Origin: TMED14 sp963925545
Lineage (GTDB): Bacteria > Bacteroidota > Bacteroidia > Flavobacteriales > Schleiferiaceae
NCBI GenBank assembly: GCA_963925545.1
Contig: CAWUSA010000007.1
Location: forward strand, 1 to 64,000
Direction: 5' to 3'
DNA length: 64,000 nucleotides
The notes below the pieces were generated by a model. It made no database searches. It saw only the letters and a program-made list of their open reading frames with translations, and was not told the DNA's origin. The position numbers and the translations under genes were made by a program. Shown piece by piece: positions 42,037-50,868 of the stretch (position 1 is the stretch's first letter; each line of letters opens with the position of its first letter).

Positions 42037-43503
42037 ATGAAACATTTTACTAGCGCATTATTCCTTGTTGCATCTTTTGGCCTATTTGGTCAAAACTGCA
42101 CCCAACCATTCATCTCTGAATACCTTGAAGGCACAAGCAACAACAAGGCCCTTGAAATCGTGAACCCGAGCAGTTCGCCATTGAACATGAGTATCTATTC
42201 TCTCGCTTCATTCAACAACGGCAACACAACGCCAAGCAACACTTTTCAGTTCCCTAACATCACCTTGCCTGCTAATGGCGTCTATGTGATCGCTAACTCA
42301 AGTGCTGATCCCAGTATTTTAAGTGTGTCTGACACCACCTCAGGCGTCACCTGGTTCAATGGTGATGACGCCATTGTTCTGTTTAAAAACACGGATACCT
42401 TAGACATCATAGGCATCGTTGGCACCGATCCTGGCACCAGCTGGGCGGTCGGTAGCGGCGCAACCAAGGAATTCACCTTGGTACGAAAGGCCACTGTGCA
42501 AACAGGCCAGACCAACTGGGCAATAGGTGCAGGCGAATGGGATGTTAGCCCACAAAACACCTTCACTTACCTCGGTAGCCATAGTAGCGCTTGCGGCGGT
42601 AGCGGTGGCGGCGGTGGCGGCGGTGGCCCCACATACTACCCAGCGCGCAGCATCAGTCAGATTCGCGGCATCAATAGCTCAGGCGTTGCAGACAGTTTGG
42701 GTTCGAAAGCAGCAATTTCCGGTGTGGTTTTCACGCCTGACTTCTTTGGATCTACTGGCTATCAGATTCACATTGACGATGGCACTGGTGGTATCATGAT
42801 CTATTCAACGAATGATGTTGACAGCTACTCTTCCACCCAGGGTGATTCAATCCATGTTTTTGGTGAAGTTGCTCAATACAATGGCCTGCTTGAATTCGTT
42901 CCCGATAGCATTTACCTCATTGCACAGGGTGCCACCCAGCCAACTGCCACCCCCGTAACTGCATTGAATGAAAACACAGAATCGCAGCTGATCACTTTGC
43001 AGTGCGTCACTTTGGTTGACCCCAATCAGTGGACACAAAGCGGAACAGGATTCAATGTGGAGCTCACCGACGGCACCAACAACTACTGGATGCGCATCGA
43101 TGACGTTTGTGATTGGTACGCCTACGCTGCCCCTACCGGCTACCAAAACGTCACGGGTGTCGGCGGTCAATACGATCCTTCTTCTCCTTATGACAGTGGT
43201 TACCAAATATTTCCAAGAGATCTTGCAGACATTGTGGCTTGCACCATTGGCCTTGAAGAGCCAACTGATAGGGTTCTTGAAGCATACCCTAACCCTGCAT
43301 CTAGCATTTTAACCATCCAATTGCCTCAAGGCAGCTTGACCACCATTCAGTTGATCAATGCATTGGGTCAAGTGGTTGCGCGAACTGAAAGCCGCAAGGA
43401 TCAAGTTACCATGAACGTTGAGGGCTTGAACAGTGGCCTCTACATTGTAAGGTTGACAACAGGCGACGACCAACGAAGCATGCGTGTTGTGATTCAGCAT
43501 TGA
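42037..43503 (+). CDS. Lamin-tail/OB-fold surface protein with T9SS sorting domain
   Basis: A 488-residue protein: signal peptide (LFLVASFGLFG, cut before QNC); a lamin-tail domain (about 25-180; FISEYLEGTSNNKALEIVNPS, WFNGDDAIVLFKN); a Gly-rich linker of eleven Gly interrupted by one Ser; an OB-fold-like part (about 200-385; GVVFTPDFFGSTGYQIHIDD); and a type A sorting domain with YPNPASS and SGLYIVRL. Lamin-tail and OB domains occur with a DNase I-like domain in large extracellular nucleases such as Shewanella ExeM. Here the nuclease-like domain is in the separate gene just before, so the pair may act together on the surface. Confidence 0.85.
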   Translation: MKHFTSALFLVASFGLFGQNCTQPFISEYLEGTSNNKALEIVNPSSSPLNMSIYSLASFNNGNTTPSNTFQFPNITLPANGVYVIANSSADPSILSVSDTTSGVTWFNGDDAIVLFKNTDTLDIIGIVGTDPGTSWAVGSGATKEFTLVRKATVQTGQTNWAIGAGEWDVSPQNTFTYLGSHSSACGGSGGGGGGGGPTYYPARSISQIRGINSSGVADSLGSKAAISGVVFTPDFFGSTGYQIHIDDGTGGIMIYSTNDVDSYSSTQGDSIHVFGEVAQYNGLLEFVPDSIYLIAQGATQPTATPVTALNENTESQLITLQCVTLVDPNQWTQSGTGFNVELTDGTNNYWMRIDDVCDWYAYAAPTGYQNVTGVGGQYDPSSPYDSGYQIFPRDLADIVACTIGLEEPTDRVLEAYPNPASSILTIQLPQGSLTTIQLINALGQVVARTESRKDQVTMNVEGLNSGLYIVRLTTGDDQRSMRVVIQH

Positions 43504-43520
43504 TATTTCAACTGCAGCAT

Positions 43521-43553
43521 TAAAAAAATCGGCTCAAAAGGCCGATTTTTTTT
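43521..43553 (+). terminator. Rho-independent terminator of the nuclease/lamin-tail unit
   Basis: A 7-bp stem (AATCGGC / GCCGATT) with a 7-base loop, ending in eight T on the plus strand, 17 bases after the lamin-tail gene stop. Seven A on the left side would allow weak function in the other direction. Confidence 0.9.
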
Positions 43554-43567
43554 GTTGCGTTCAAGGC

Positions 43568-43599
43568 ATAAAAAAACCGGCACGCATAACGTGCCGGTT
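43568..43599 (-). terminator. Rho-independent terminator of tRNA-Gly
   Basis: A 10-bp perfect stem (AACCGGCACG / CGTGCCGGTT) with loop CATAA; nine A run into the left arm, giving a T tract on the minus strand right after the tRNA gene. Confidence 0.9.
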
Positions 43600-43607
43600 G
43601 ATTCTTG

Positions 43608-43680
<73 letters not shown>

Positions 43681-43689
43681 AGTGGGCGA

Positions 43690-43721
43690 CAAAGATATGT
43701 AAAATTTGTTAGGTCCATCAA
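43690..43721 (-). promoter_or_regulatory. Promoter of tRNA-Gly
   Basis: The minus strand reads TTG-N21-TATCTTTG; the -7 box is a perfect TAnnTTTG and ends 9 bases before the mature tRNA 5' end. Spacing equals that of the queA promoter, which supports both. Confidence 0.65.
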
Positions 43722-43770
43722 GGAACTCAGGGGAAACTTTAGACCCAAATCTGCTGTTGATAAACCCGCA

Positions 43771-46353
43771 TCAATCTGCGGACTCACCATAGAGCTCCTT
43801 CCATCGCTGAATCATCAACAATGCCTCCATGGGCGTCAATTCATTGGGATTACAGCCGCTCAATTCCTGCTTCCAAGCCTTAGTATGCTCGTCTTCCAAC
43901 TGAATCAACGACAGTTGGTAACCGGGGGAAATTTCAGCTGCAATAGGCTGATCATGGCCTCGCTGAGACTCAAGTGACTTCAACACATCTGCAGCGCGCA
44001 AGACAACTGGCTTTGGCAAGCCTGCCATCTGAGCCACATGGATACCAAAGCTGTGATTGGAGCCACCTTCCATCAGCTGACGCAAAAAGATGATGCGATC
44101 ACCCTCCTCTTTGATGGCAATATGCCAATTGGCGATGTGGGGCAGGTGATCAGCTAGTTCATTGAGCTCATGGTAGTGGGTGGCAAACAGGGTCAATGGC
44201 TTGAAAGGGTGGTTGTGCAGGTATTCTGCAATGGCCTGCGCAATGCTCACGCCATCATAGGTCGCCGTCCCCCTGCCTATTTCATCAAGCAAGACCAAGC
44301 TCCGCTCTGACAAGCCGTGCAATATGCTTGCTGTCTCCGACATTTCAACCATGAAGGTGGATTCTCCGCCGCTGATGTTGTCACTGGCGCCAACCCTCAC
44401 AAACAAACGGTCCATCAATGGCAAGGTGGCGGATTTTGCGGGGAGATAACTGCCCATTTGCGCCATGATGCTGTGAATGGCTGTTTGTCTAAGCAAGGCA
44501 GATTTACCACTCATGTTTGGCCCTGTAAGGATCCACTCTCTTTGCCCATCAGCGTCCAGGATCACCGTGTTGGGAACATAGGACTCGCCCTCAGGCAGGC
44601 AGGCTTCAATCACTGGATGTCGGCCATCAATCACCTCCCAATGGCGGTCAGCATGCATGACTGGCTTCACCCAGTGATGGCGAGCTGCTTGATCTGCAAG
44701 CCCGACCAACACATCCATGGCAGCGATTTGCCTGGCTGCCTTCAAAATTGCGGGAACATGACCTTGCGATCGCTGAATCAAGCCCTGATAAAGCTCTTGC
44801 TCCAAGCTGGCAATGTGTCCATCGGCAGCTAAAATGGCTGTTTCAAGCACCTTGAGTTCTTCTGTGATGTAGCGTTCTGCATTGACAAGGGTCTGCTTCC
44901 TGACCCAGGATTCAGGCACTTTGTCTTTGTGGCTGTTTCTTACTTCCAAGAAGTAGCCAAAGACATTGTTGAACGCCACCTTCAAACTGCTGATACCCGT
45001 GGCCTCAATTTCTCTTGCCACGATGTCATTGAGGATACCTCTTGCGTTGGTCTTCAAGCTGCGATGATGATCTAGCTCTTCATGGGCGCCTGACGCGATA
45101 ACACCGCCTTTTGACAGCAGCAATGGGGCTTCCTGGTCAATGAGGGCATTCACCTCCTTGCGCCATGATGGCAAGCAATCCAAGGCTTCCAGGTAGGGCA
45201 GCCAGGCATCTTCACCATTGAGCAATCCAGCAACTGTTTCAGCCGCTTTGAGTGAGTGAACAAGCCTCAACAATTCTCTAGGCCCAATCCTTCCCGTTGA
45301 AAGCCTTGTGGCCATTCGCTCCAAGTCATGCACTTGACGCAAGCCATCCTTGAGCTCATCTCGGTCCATGGTCAGTGCCGCACCAATTGCTGCTTGTCGG
45401 ATTGCAATGGCATCGATGTCCACCAAGGGCAGAGCCAGCCAATGGCGCATCATCCTAGCCCCCATAGCTGTCACGGAATCATCCAACACCTCAACCAACG
45501 GCGTGCCTTCTGGATTGCTGGGGTACAGGAGTTCCAGGTTGCGCACCGTGAATCGATCCATCCATAAATGGCTGTCGACCCGTAAGACGTGGACCGAGGT
45601 CACGTGGCTTAAGTCATCGTAGCAGCTTTGCTTGAGGTAGGTAATCAAGGCACCTGAAGCAATCACTGCCAATGGCTTGCCGTCCATCCCAAAACCCTTG
45701 AGGGAAGATACCTTCAACAAGCTGCTGAGCTGCTTGTGCGCGTGCCTGTGTGCAAAAGCCCAGTCATCCAAGGTGGATGGGCTAGCTCTGCCTACAAAAT
45801 CTCTTGCACGGGGATCCCTTCGATTGATGATGCATTCACTGGGCGTGAAACTCTGCATCCATCGATCGATGTCCGCCAGGCTGCCCTCTGCGACGTGGAA
45901 CTCCCCAGTGGAAACATCCATCAAGGCCAGGCCTGCCTGCTTGCCATCCAAATGAATGCAGGCGAGGTAGTTGTTTGAACGGGCTGAAAGCAAGCCTTCA
46001 TGGTGGGCAATACCTGGAGTGATCACTTCTGTCACGCCTCGTTTTACAATGCCTTTGACGCCCTTGGGATCTTCCAATTGCTCACAAATTGCCACTTTGT
46101 GTCCGCCCCTGACAAGCTTGGGTAGATAGGTGTCTAAAGCGTGGTAAGGGAAGCCAGCCAGCTCAAGGTCAGCTGCCGCGCCATTGCTTCGTTTGGTCAA
46201 AACAATGTCCAGGGTTTTCGCTGCCTTCACAGCATCTTGACCAAAAGTTTCATAAAAGTCACCCACCCGGAAAAGCAAGAGCGCCTCAGGATGCTCAGCT
46301 TTCATCGCATTGAATTGTACCATCAAAGGGGTGACTTTCTTTGTCTTTGCCAC
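43771..46353 (-). CDS. mutS: DNA mismatch repair protein MutS
   Basis: MutS recognises mismatches and recruits MutL. Mismatch motif FYETF near residue 35 (LLLFRVGDFYETFG), a clamp/core region and an ATPase with Walker A GPNMSGKSAL, Walker B LVLLDEIGRGTATYDG and the C-terminal helix-turn-helix are all present. I start at a GTG giving (V)AKTKKVTPLM, 860 aa, because Bacteroidota MutS proteins begin just there and because a -7 box (TATATTCG) lies upstream of it; the ATG at 46395 would lie upstream of that box. The C-terminal ~45 residues include a possible clamp-binding stretch. Confidence 0.93.
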   Translation of the reverse strand: MAKTKKVTPLMVQFNAMKAEHPEALLLFRVGDFYETFGQDAVKAAKTLDIVLTKRSNGAAADLELAGFPYHALDTYLPKLVRGGHKVAICEQLEDPKGVKGIVKRGVTEVITPGIAHHEGLLSARSNNYLACIHLDGKQAGLALMDVSTGEFHVAEGSLADIDRWMQSFTPSECIINRRDPRARDFVGRASPSTLDDWAFAHRHAHKQLSSLLKVSSLKGFGMDGKPLAVIASGALITYLKQSCYDDLSHVTSVHVLRVDSHLWMDRFTVRNLELLYPSNPEGTPLVEVLDDSVTAMGARMMRHWLALPLVDIDAIAIRQAAIGAALTMDRDELKDGLRQVHDLERMATRLSTGRIGPRELLRLVHSLKAAETVAGLLNGEDAWLPYLEALDCLPSWRKEVNALIDQEAPLLLSKGGVIASGAHEELDHHRSLKTNARGILNDIVAREIEATGISSLKVAFNNVFGYFLEVRNSHKDKVPESWVRKQTLVNAERYITEELKVLETAILAADGHIASLEQELYQGLIQRSQGHVPAILKAARQIAAMDVLVGLADQAARHHWVKPVMHADRHWEVIDGRHPVIEACLPEGESYVPNTVILDADGQREWILTGPNMSGKSALLRQTAIHSIMAQMGSYLPAKSATLPLMDRLFVRVGASDNISGGESTFMVEMSETASILHGLSERSLVLLDEIGRGTATYDGVSIAQAIAEYLHNHPFKPLTLFATHYHELNELADHLPHIANWHIAIKEEGDRIIFLRQLMEGGSNHSFGIHVAQMAGLPKPVVLRAADVLKSLESQRGHDQPIAAEISPGYQLSLIQLEDEHTKAWKQELSGCNPNELTPMEALLMIQRWKELYGESAD

Positions 46354-46374
46354 GGCATCAGGTTTTTGGAGACT

Positions 46375-46390
46375 TACCTTTGCGAATATA
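46375..46390. promoter_or_regulatory. Two abutting, opposed -7 boxes (methyltransferase + / mutS -)
   Basis: TACCTTTG on the plus strand (perfect TAnnTTTG, 46375-46382) is followed directly by TATATTCG on the minus strand (46383-46390, one base off). Their start points would overlap, so polymerase could serve only one at a time. Confidence 0.45.
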
Positions 46391-46393
46391 ACC

Positions 46394-46924
46394 ATGCGCA
46401 AACGCTTAAATGCCGAACTGCAACGGCTCCAACCTGCAGATTATTCACAAGCTGAACGGCCAACTATTTGGGTCATTCTAGAGAACCTGCGTTCAGCCCA
46501 CAATGTGGGAAGCTTATTCCGAACCTGTGATGCCTTTGGAATGAGTGGCATCTCCCTTTGTGGCTACTGCGCTCGACCGCCCCACAAGCAAGTTGATAAG
46601 GTTGCCCTTGGGGCACAACTTTCCCTGCCATGGGATGGTCACGAGGATGCCTTATCTGCGATTCAAGCAGCAAAAGACAAGGGCCTGTTGGTCCTTGCTG
46701 TGGAACAAGCTGATGAGGCCATTCAACTCCAAGACCTTCCATGCCCCCAAGGTGGCATCGCATTGGTTTTCGGGAATGAAGTGGACGGCGTTTCTGAAAT
46801 GGCCATGGCCGCCTGTGACGGCGCTGTGGAGATTCCTCAGTTTGGCTCCAAGCACAGCCTCAATGTCAGTGTCTGTGGTGGCGCCGTGTTGTGGGAAGTG
46901 GCGAGGCGCTACCGGAAACTTTAA
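46394..46924 (+). CDS. SpoU/TrmH-family RNA 2'-O-methyltransferase
   Basis: A 176-residue SPOUT methyltransferase with the three family motifs: motif 1 ENLRSAHNVGSLFRTCDAFG, motif 2 LVFGNEVDGVS, motif 3 IPQFGSKHSLNVSVCGGAVLWE. They form the knotted SAM site. It methylates a 2'-OH in tRNA or rRNA; the exact target cannot be told at this level. Start is the ATG giving MRKRLNAEL, 11 bases after a perfect -7 box; the reading frame upstream would run through mutS. A terminator on the far side serves ompA. Confidence 0.92.
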   Translation: MRKRLNAELQRLQPADYSQAERPTIWVILENLRSAHNVGSLFRTCDAFGMSGISLCGYCARPPHKQVDKVALGAQLSLPWDGHEDALSAIQAAKDKGLLVLAVEQADEAIQLQDLPCPQGGIALVFGNEVDGVSEMAMAACDGAVEIPQFGSKHSLNVSVCGGAVLWEVARRYRKL

Positions 46925-46945
46925 GCACCCTTAGATAAATAGGCA

Positions 46946-46973
46946 TAAAAAAACCCGAGGCTTCCCTCGGGTT
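46946..46973 (-). terminator. Rho-independent terminator of folK-ompA
   Basis: A 9-bp stem (AACCCGAGG / CCTCGGGTT) with loop CTTC; eight A on the left give the T tract on the minus strand, 21 bases after the ompA stop. It may also stop transcription from the plus-strand methyltransferase gene. Confidence 0.88.
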
Positions 46974-46994
46974 CAATGTCAATGCGGTTGAGGC

Positions 46995-47735
46995 TTATTT
47001 CACAAAGCGGAATTCAACGCGGCGGTTGTGTGCATTCCTTGAAGAAAGCAACTCAGACTCACCTTTTGATACCACCTGAAGGCGAGCATCAGAAATGCCG
47101 TAGACCTTGTTCAATACGCGAACAACAGACTTAGCGCGGCGCTCTCCAATGCGGATGTTCACCTTTTCAGAACCACTCTTGTCAGCATGGCCAACAACTT
47201 GAAGGGTCAAGCTAGGGTTGTTCTTGAGCATCTTAGCTACAGAAGCCAATTGATCTTCATCAGCAGCCGTAACAGTCACGCTGTTCAATGCAAAGTGAAC
47301 CTCAGGAATGAATGCCTCAGCTACGCTAGCAGTCACAGTTCCTTCAATCTTCTTGCCTTGGAAGTTCACCAAAGCACCTGCAGGGGTGTTCTTTTCCTGG
47401 TCATTAGAGTCCATGACGCCATCGCCATCGCTATCGCTATCAATTTTACGGCCAGATGCGTCAACACGAGCACCTTTTTGGGTGAACGGATTCACGTCTA
47501 ACTCGTGGCGAATACCGTCACCATCAAGGTCAAGTGCACGACCTGAACCATCAACCAAAGCACCAGCAGGGGTGTTGGCTTCTTGGTCCAATGCGTCAGA
47601 AACGCCATCTTGGTCAGCGTCAGCTTGTACCGTTACCATTTTGTCTTGCAATGAAGCAACCTGCTCTTCAAGATCCTTAATCTGACCACAAGAGGCCAAT
47701 GCGAGGGCGGCAGCGCCCATCAATACATATTTCAT
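46995..47735 (-). CDS. OmpA-family lipoprotein with calcium-binding-like repeats
   Basis: A 246-residue lipoprotein starting at MKYVLMGAA (lipobox LASC, Cys16), with a short coiled coil (IKDLEEQVASLQDKM), then three ~33-residue repeats with Asp-rich, TSP3-like motifs (DADQDGVSD, DLDGDGI, DSDSDGDGVMDSND), each followed by a GA(L/R)V turn, two of them NTPAGALV. The C-terminal ~100 residues are an OmpA domain (SVTVTAADEDQLASVAKML; VGHADKSGSE; RIGERRAKSV) that binds diaminopimelate in peptidoglycan. It anchors the outer membrane to the wall. The start overlaps the folK stop by 4 bp. Confidence 0.93.
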   Translation of the reverse strand: MKYVLMGAAALALASCGQIKDLEEQVASLQDKMVTVQADADQDGVSDALDQEANTPAGALVDGSGRALDLDGDGIRHELDVNPFTQKGARVDASGRKIDSDSDGDGVMDSNDQEKNTPAGALVNFQGKKIEGTVTASVAEAFIPEVHFALNSVTVTAADEDQLASVAKMLKNNPSLTLQVVGHADKSGSEKVNIRIGERRAKSVVRVLNKVYGISDARLQVVSKGESELLSSRNAHNRRVEFRFVK

Positions 47736-48235
47736 GCTTTGAATGTGTTTAAATTCTCCCACAAATCTACGTCAATTTCATCTTTGCACGCAAGGAAAAG
47801 CGCTGCAATGTGTTGATTCTTCAGTGGATGCGTCCATGATGACCACTTTTCCGCCAACGGCATCATCACAAAGCGTCGCTCAAGCATGCGTGGGTGGGGC
47901 ACTTTCAAGGTTTCACTATCCACTACCTCATTGGCAATCAGAAGGATGTCTATATCCATACTGCGACTTTCGTAACCTTCTACAGCAGGATTCCTGACAC
48001 GTCCATGCTCGACCTCAATGGCTAAACAGGCAGCTAAAAGGGCATGGGCACTGCCTTTGAATCGCACCTCAATGACCTGATTGAGGAAGGGTGGCCCTTC
48101 AAAGCCCCATGCCGCTGTCTGGTATACCGATCCCTTCTCAACCAAAGCCATCTCTGCTGACAATGAGCCGATCGCTGATTGAAGCAATGCATAGGCGTCC
48201 CCCTTGTTGCTTCCCAAGAGCAACAATGCGTGCAT
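47732..48235 (-). CDS. folK: 6-hydroxymethyl-7,8-dihydropterin pyrophosphokinase
   Basis: FolK activates dihydropterin with ATP for dihydropteroate synthesis in the folate pathway. The 167 residues (start MHALLLLGSNKGD) hold GSNKGD, YQTAAWGFEGPPFLNQ and the metal-binding signature RSMDIDILLI (Asp95-x-Asp97 type) with PHPRMLERRFV. An ATG 10 codons upstream is possible but gives a non-conserved tail. It leads folK-ompA. FolA at 61076 uses a later product of the same pathway. Confidence 0.95.
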   Translation of the reverse strand: MHALLLLGSNKGDAYALLQSAIGSLSAEMALVEKGSVYQTAAWGFEGPPFLNQVIEVRFKGSAHALLAACLAIEVEHGRVRNPAVEGYESRSMDIDILLIANEVVDSETLKVPHPRMLERRFVMMPLAEKWSSWTHPLKNQHIAALFLACKDEIDVDLWENLNTFKA

Positions 48236-48283
48236 TGTGCCTGATGTGTGACTTAGCTTTACCATTCTAATTGCGAACTTCCG

Positions 48284-49996
48284 ATGAAAAATTTCTTTAT
48301 TGCCTTTTTAGGCAGTTTTTTTGCCTTTTTCTTACTTGTCTTGATTGGCATCATGGCTCTTGTTGGGGCAGCTTCCATGGCTGAGTCAAGCCAAAAAGTT
48401 GACCTTTCCGATGAACATGTTCTGGTTATTGACCTTGATGGTGAGTGGCAAGACAAGCCTGTTGACCCCTTGATGGGCATGATTTCAGACTTGCTAAACA
48501 AACCTGTGCCACAGTCCCTTGGCAACACCATGCTCGCTTTGAAGGCCGCAGCCACAGATGATCGCATTCAGGCCATTCATCTCAAGGTTGGATCACCCAT
48601 GATGGGGTGGGCCAGTGCCAGTGAGCTTCGAGAAGCCTTGGACTCCCTATCGCAAAGCAAAACCATCATTGCCACCGGCAAGGTTTACTCACAAAAAGCC
48701 TACTACATCGCTTCCGTGGCAGAGGACATCTACCTCAGTCCAGCTGGTTTCATTCAGTGGCAGGGCTTGGGAAGTCAGGTGACTTATTACAAGGGCATGC
48801 TGGATAAATTGGGCATCAAAGCTCATTTGATTCGCGGCAGCGACAACACATTCAAAAGTGCCGGTGAGCCCTTCATTCGCCAGCACATGTCTGAGGCACA
48901 GACCCTTCAAATCAAGCAACTGCAAAATGATCTCTGGTCATCCATCAATCTACCCTTAGGAAACGAAACCCTTGAGACTGCTGCCAATGAACAGCCTTTA
49001 CTCACAGCTGAGGATGCTGTGACCTATGGTTTCATTCAGGCTGATCACAGCCTCTACCCCACGCAATGGATCAGTCACGCAGATAGCCTTCATGGCATCG
49101 GTCTTAACGAGCACACGGTGAGCACAGAGGATTACCTCACCGCCTTGGATCAACCGGTTTCTAGAGACCGTGTAACGGTTTTATACGCAGAAGGCAACAT
49201 CGTGGATGGCAGCGGCAGCACCGATGTCATCAGTGATGGGGGCATGAAAAAAGCCATTGATCGATTGATCAAAAGCAAGCGAACAAAAGCAGTTGTTATC
49301 AGAGTCAATAGCGGCGGCGGTTCAGCATTGGCCTCTGACCACATCTGGCATGATGTTCAACGGCTGGCGGAGAAACTGCCCGTGGTGGTATCCATGGGTG
49401 ATGTAGCCGCATCGGGAGGCTATTACTTGGCCATGCCAGCTGATGTCGTGATGGCACAGCCCATGACCATCACCGGTTCGATTGGCATTTTTGGGTTGTT
49501 TTTCACGGCAGAAGACCTGCTCAACAACACCCTTGGCCTGAATCAGGAAGTGGTAGGTAGTCATCCTTTTGCCACATTCCCTGAGATTGACAGAGCACCC
49601 ACAGACTTGGAACAACAACTCTTGCAACGCCAAGTGGACCATGGGTACAACCGATTCAAGAACGTGGTGGCAGAAGGCAGGAACCTTCCAAGATCAACCG
49701 TTGACAGCCTTGCGAGGGGACGGGTTTACAGTGGATCCTTGGCAAAGCAGTTGGACCTGATTGACCAACATGGCGGCCTGCTTGCTGCCATTGAGACCGC
49801 TGCAAATCTGGCAGAGCTCACAGACTACCGCATCACCACCTACAAGGCCTCTACCAGCCCGCTGTCACAATTCAGCAGCATCTTTAGCATGACCAGTCAA
49901 TGGATGGATCAAGGTTTGAGTCAGCTTGCTGAATCCTTGGAAGAGTTGGAAGCCATGCAAGGCATTCAGGCCAGATGGAACCCCATCAAGTTGTAG
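48284..49996 (+). CDS. sppA: Signal peptide peptidase SppA
   Basis: A long-form (67K-type) SppA of 570 residues that degrades cleaved signal peptides in the membrane. N-terminal helix (about 6-30), two tandem S49 domains. The catalytic dyad is Lys191 (DNTFKSAGEPF) from the first domain and Ser377 (GDVAASGGYYLA) from the second, followed by TGSIGIFG. Divergent from folK with only ~48 bases between starts. Confidence 0.94.
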   Translation: MKNFFIAFLGSFFAFFLLVLIGIMALVGAASMAESSQKVDLSDEHVLVIDLDGEWQDKPVDPLMGMISDLLNKPVPQSLGNTMLALKAAATDDRIQAIHLKVGSPMMGWASASELREALDSLSQSKTIIATGKVYSQKAYYIASVAEDIYLSPAGFIQWQGLGSQVTYYKGMLDKLGIKAHLIRGSDNTFKSAGEPFIRQHMSEAQTLQIKQLQNDLWSSINLPLGNETLETAANEQPLLTAEDAVTYGFIQADHSLYPTQWISHADSLHGIGLNEHTVSTEDYLTALDQPVSRDRVTVLYAEGNIVDGSGSTDVISDGGMKKAIDRLIKSKRTKAVVIRVNSGGGSALASDHIWHDVQRLAEKLPVVVSMGDVAASGGYYLAMPADVVMAQPMTITGSIGIFGLFFTAEDLLNNTLGLNQEVVGSHPFATFPEIDRAPTDLEQQLLQRQVDHGYNRFKNVVAEGRNLPRSTVDSLARGRVYSGSLAKQLDLIDQHGGLLAAIETAANLAELTDYRITTYKASTSPLSQFSSIFSMTSQWMDQGLSQLAESLEELEAMQGIQARWNPIKL

Positions 49997-50036
49997 GCTG
50001 GATCTAACGCCTTGCTGATTGCCGATAAAGCCCGGC

Positions 50037-50837
50037 TCACCAACTCATCTCAACCTCCAAGCCCTCTTGGCCCCTGACATTCCATGCCAGGCCTGACTTG
50101 AACACCAGGTACTGCCCTCTAAGGCCAATCAACTCATCCTCCAGGGTCACCGTGCCATTGAGCTTGATCCAGTTGAGCTTGGGGAGTTGCTCCGGCATAT
50201 CATACTTGATTTGACTTTCATGGCCATCAGCCTGAATGAACTGAATGAGTTCATCGGGAACATGCTTTTTTGCGCCTTCGGTCACCTCATGCAAGCTTTG
50301 CTCTGATCGATTCCCTTGCAGCATTTTTCGCCAATGGGTCTTGTCACTGTAATGGGCTTTCAAGGCAACCTCAATCATCCCCGCCTCGTAGCGGTTGTCT
50401 GTGATGGCTAATATTTTTCCTGCACTGGCACCCTGATCCATCCAACGATTCCAGGGTTTGTTTCCAGCCGTGACCCCCACCTTAACCTGGCCTGAGTCTG
50501 CCATGTAAACTGTGTGGGGTTGAAGCTGAATGTCTGACTCAATCTTGAGATCCCTGTCAACTTTTCCGGTATGGGCCATGCTCTTTTCCGGATGCAAAAT
50601 GAAATCTCCAGCCATGGGGCTCTCAAAAAAACAGGGCTTGCAAAACCCCATGCGAAACAAGGGCTCATCACGTTGTCTCTTGCAGGCTTTGCAGGTAGAG
50701 AACCCTGTTGATTTCACCTTGATGGTCTTGCCAATTAACGCATTGAGATGGACTAAATCCTTGCCAATATTGAGGTATGCCTGAACTGGATCCTGCAATC
50801 CATTGGTGATTTTAGTGAGTGGGCCTTCAATGATCAT
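50037..50837 (-). CDS. DUF2797 family protein
   Basis: A 266-residue protein with two CxxC pairs (CKACKRQRDEP...CKPCFFES), a probable zinc site, and a HTVYMADSGQVKVGVTAGNKPWNRWMDQGA core typical of DUF2797. The core looks like a GIY-YIG-type fold (YMADSG...KVGVT), but I cannot confirm activity. Function unknown. Start at the ATG giving MIIEGPLTKI; upstream in-frame starts would overlap the divergent GH3 gene. A near -7 box (TACCTTTA on the minus strand, 50856-50863) lies 18 bases upstream. Confidence 0.85.
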   Translation of the reverse strand: MIIEGPLTKITNGLQDPVQAYLNIGKDLVHLNALIGKTIKVKSTGFSTCKACKRQRDEPLFRMGFCKPCFFESPMAGDFILHPEKSMAHTGKVDRDLKIESDIQLQPHTVYMADSGQVKVGVTAGNKPWNRWMDQGASAGKILAITDNRYEAGMIEVALKAHYSDKTHWRKMLQGNRSEQSLHEVTEGAKKHVPDELIQFIQADGHESQIKYDMPEQLPKLNWIKLNGTVTLEDELIGLRGQYLVFKSGLAWNVRGQEGLEVEMSW

Positions 50838-50868
50838 GATTGTATCTTGTGAGACTAAAGGTAAGCCC

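Noticed and set aside
42598..42626. Run of GGC/GGT codons as a possible mobile or unstable repeat
   Set aside because: It is an in-frame Gly linker between two domains of the lamin-tail protein, a normal feature, though length may vary between strains.
46393..46395. ATG start for mutS sharing bases with the divergent methyltransferase start
   Set aside because: It lies upstream of the probable mutS -7 box and adds 14 residues not seen in MutS proteins; the GTG at 46353 fits the family start.
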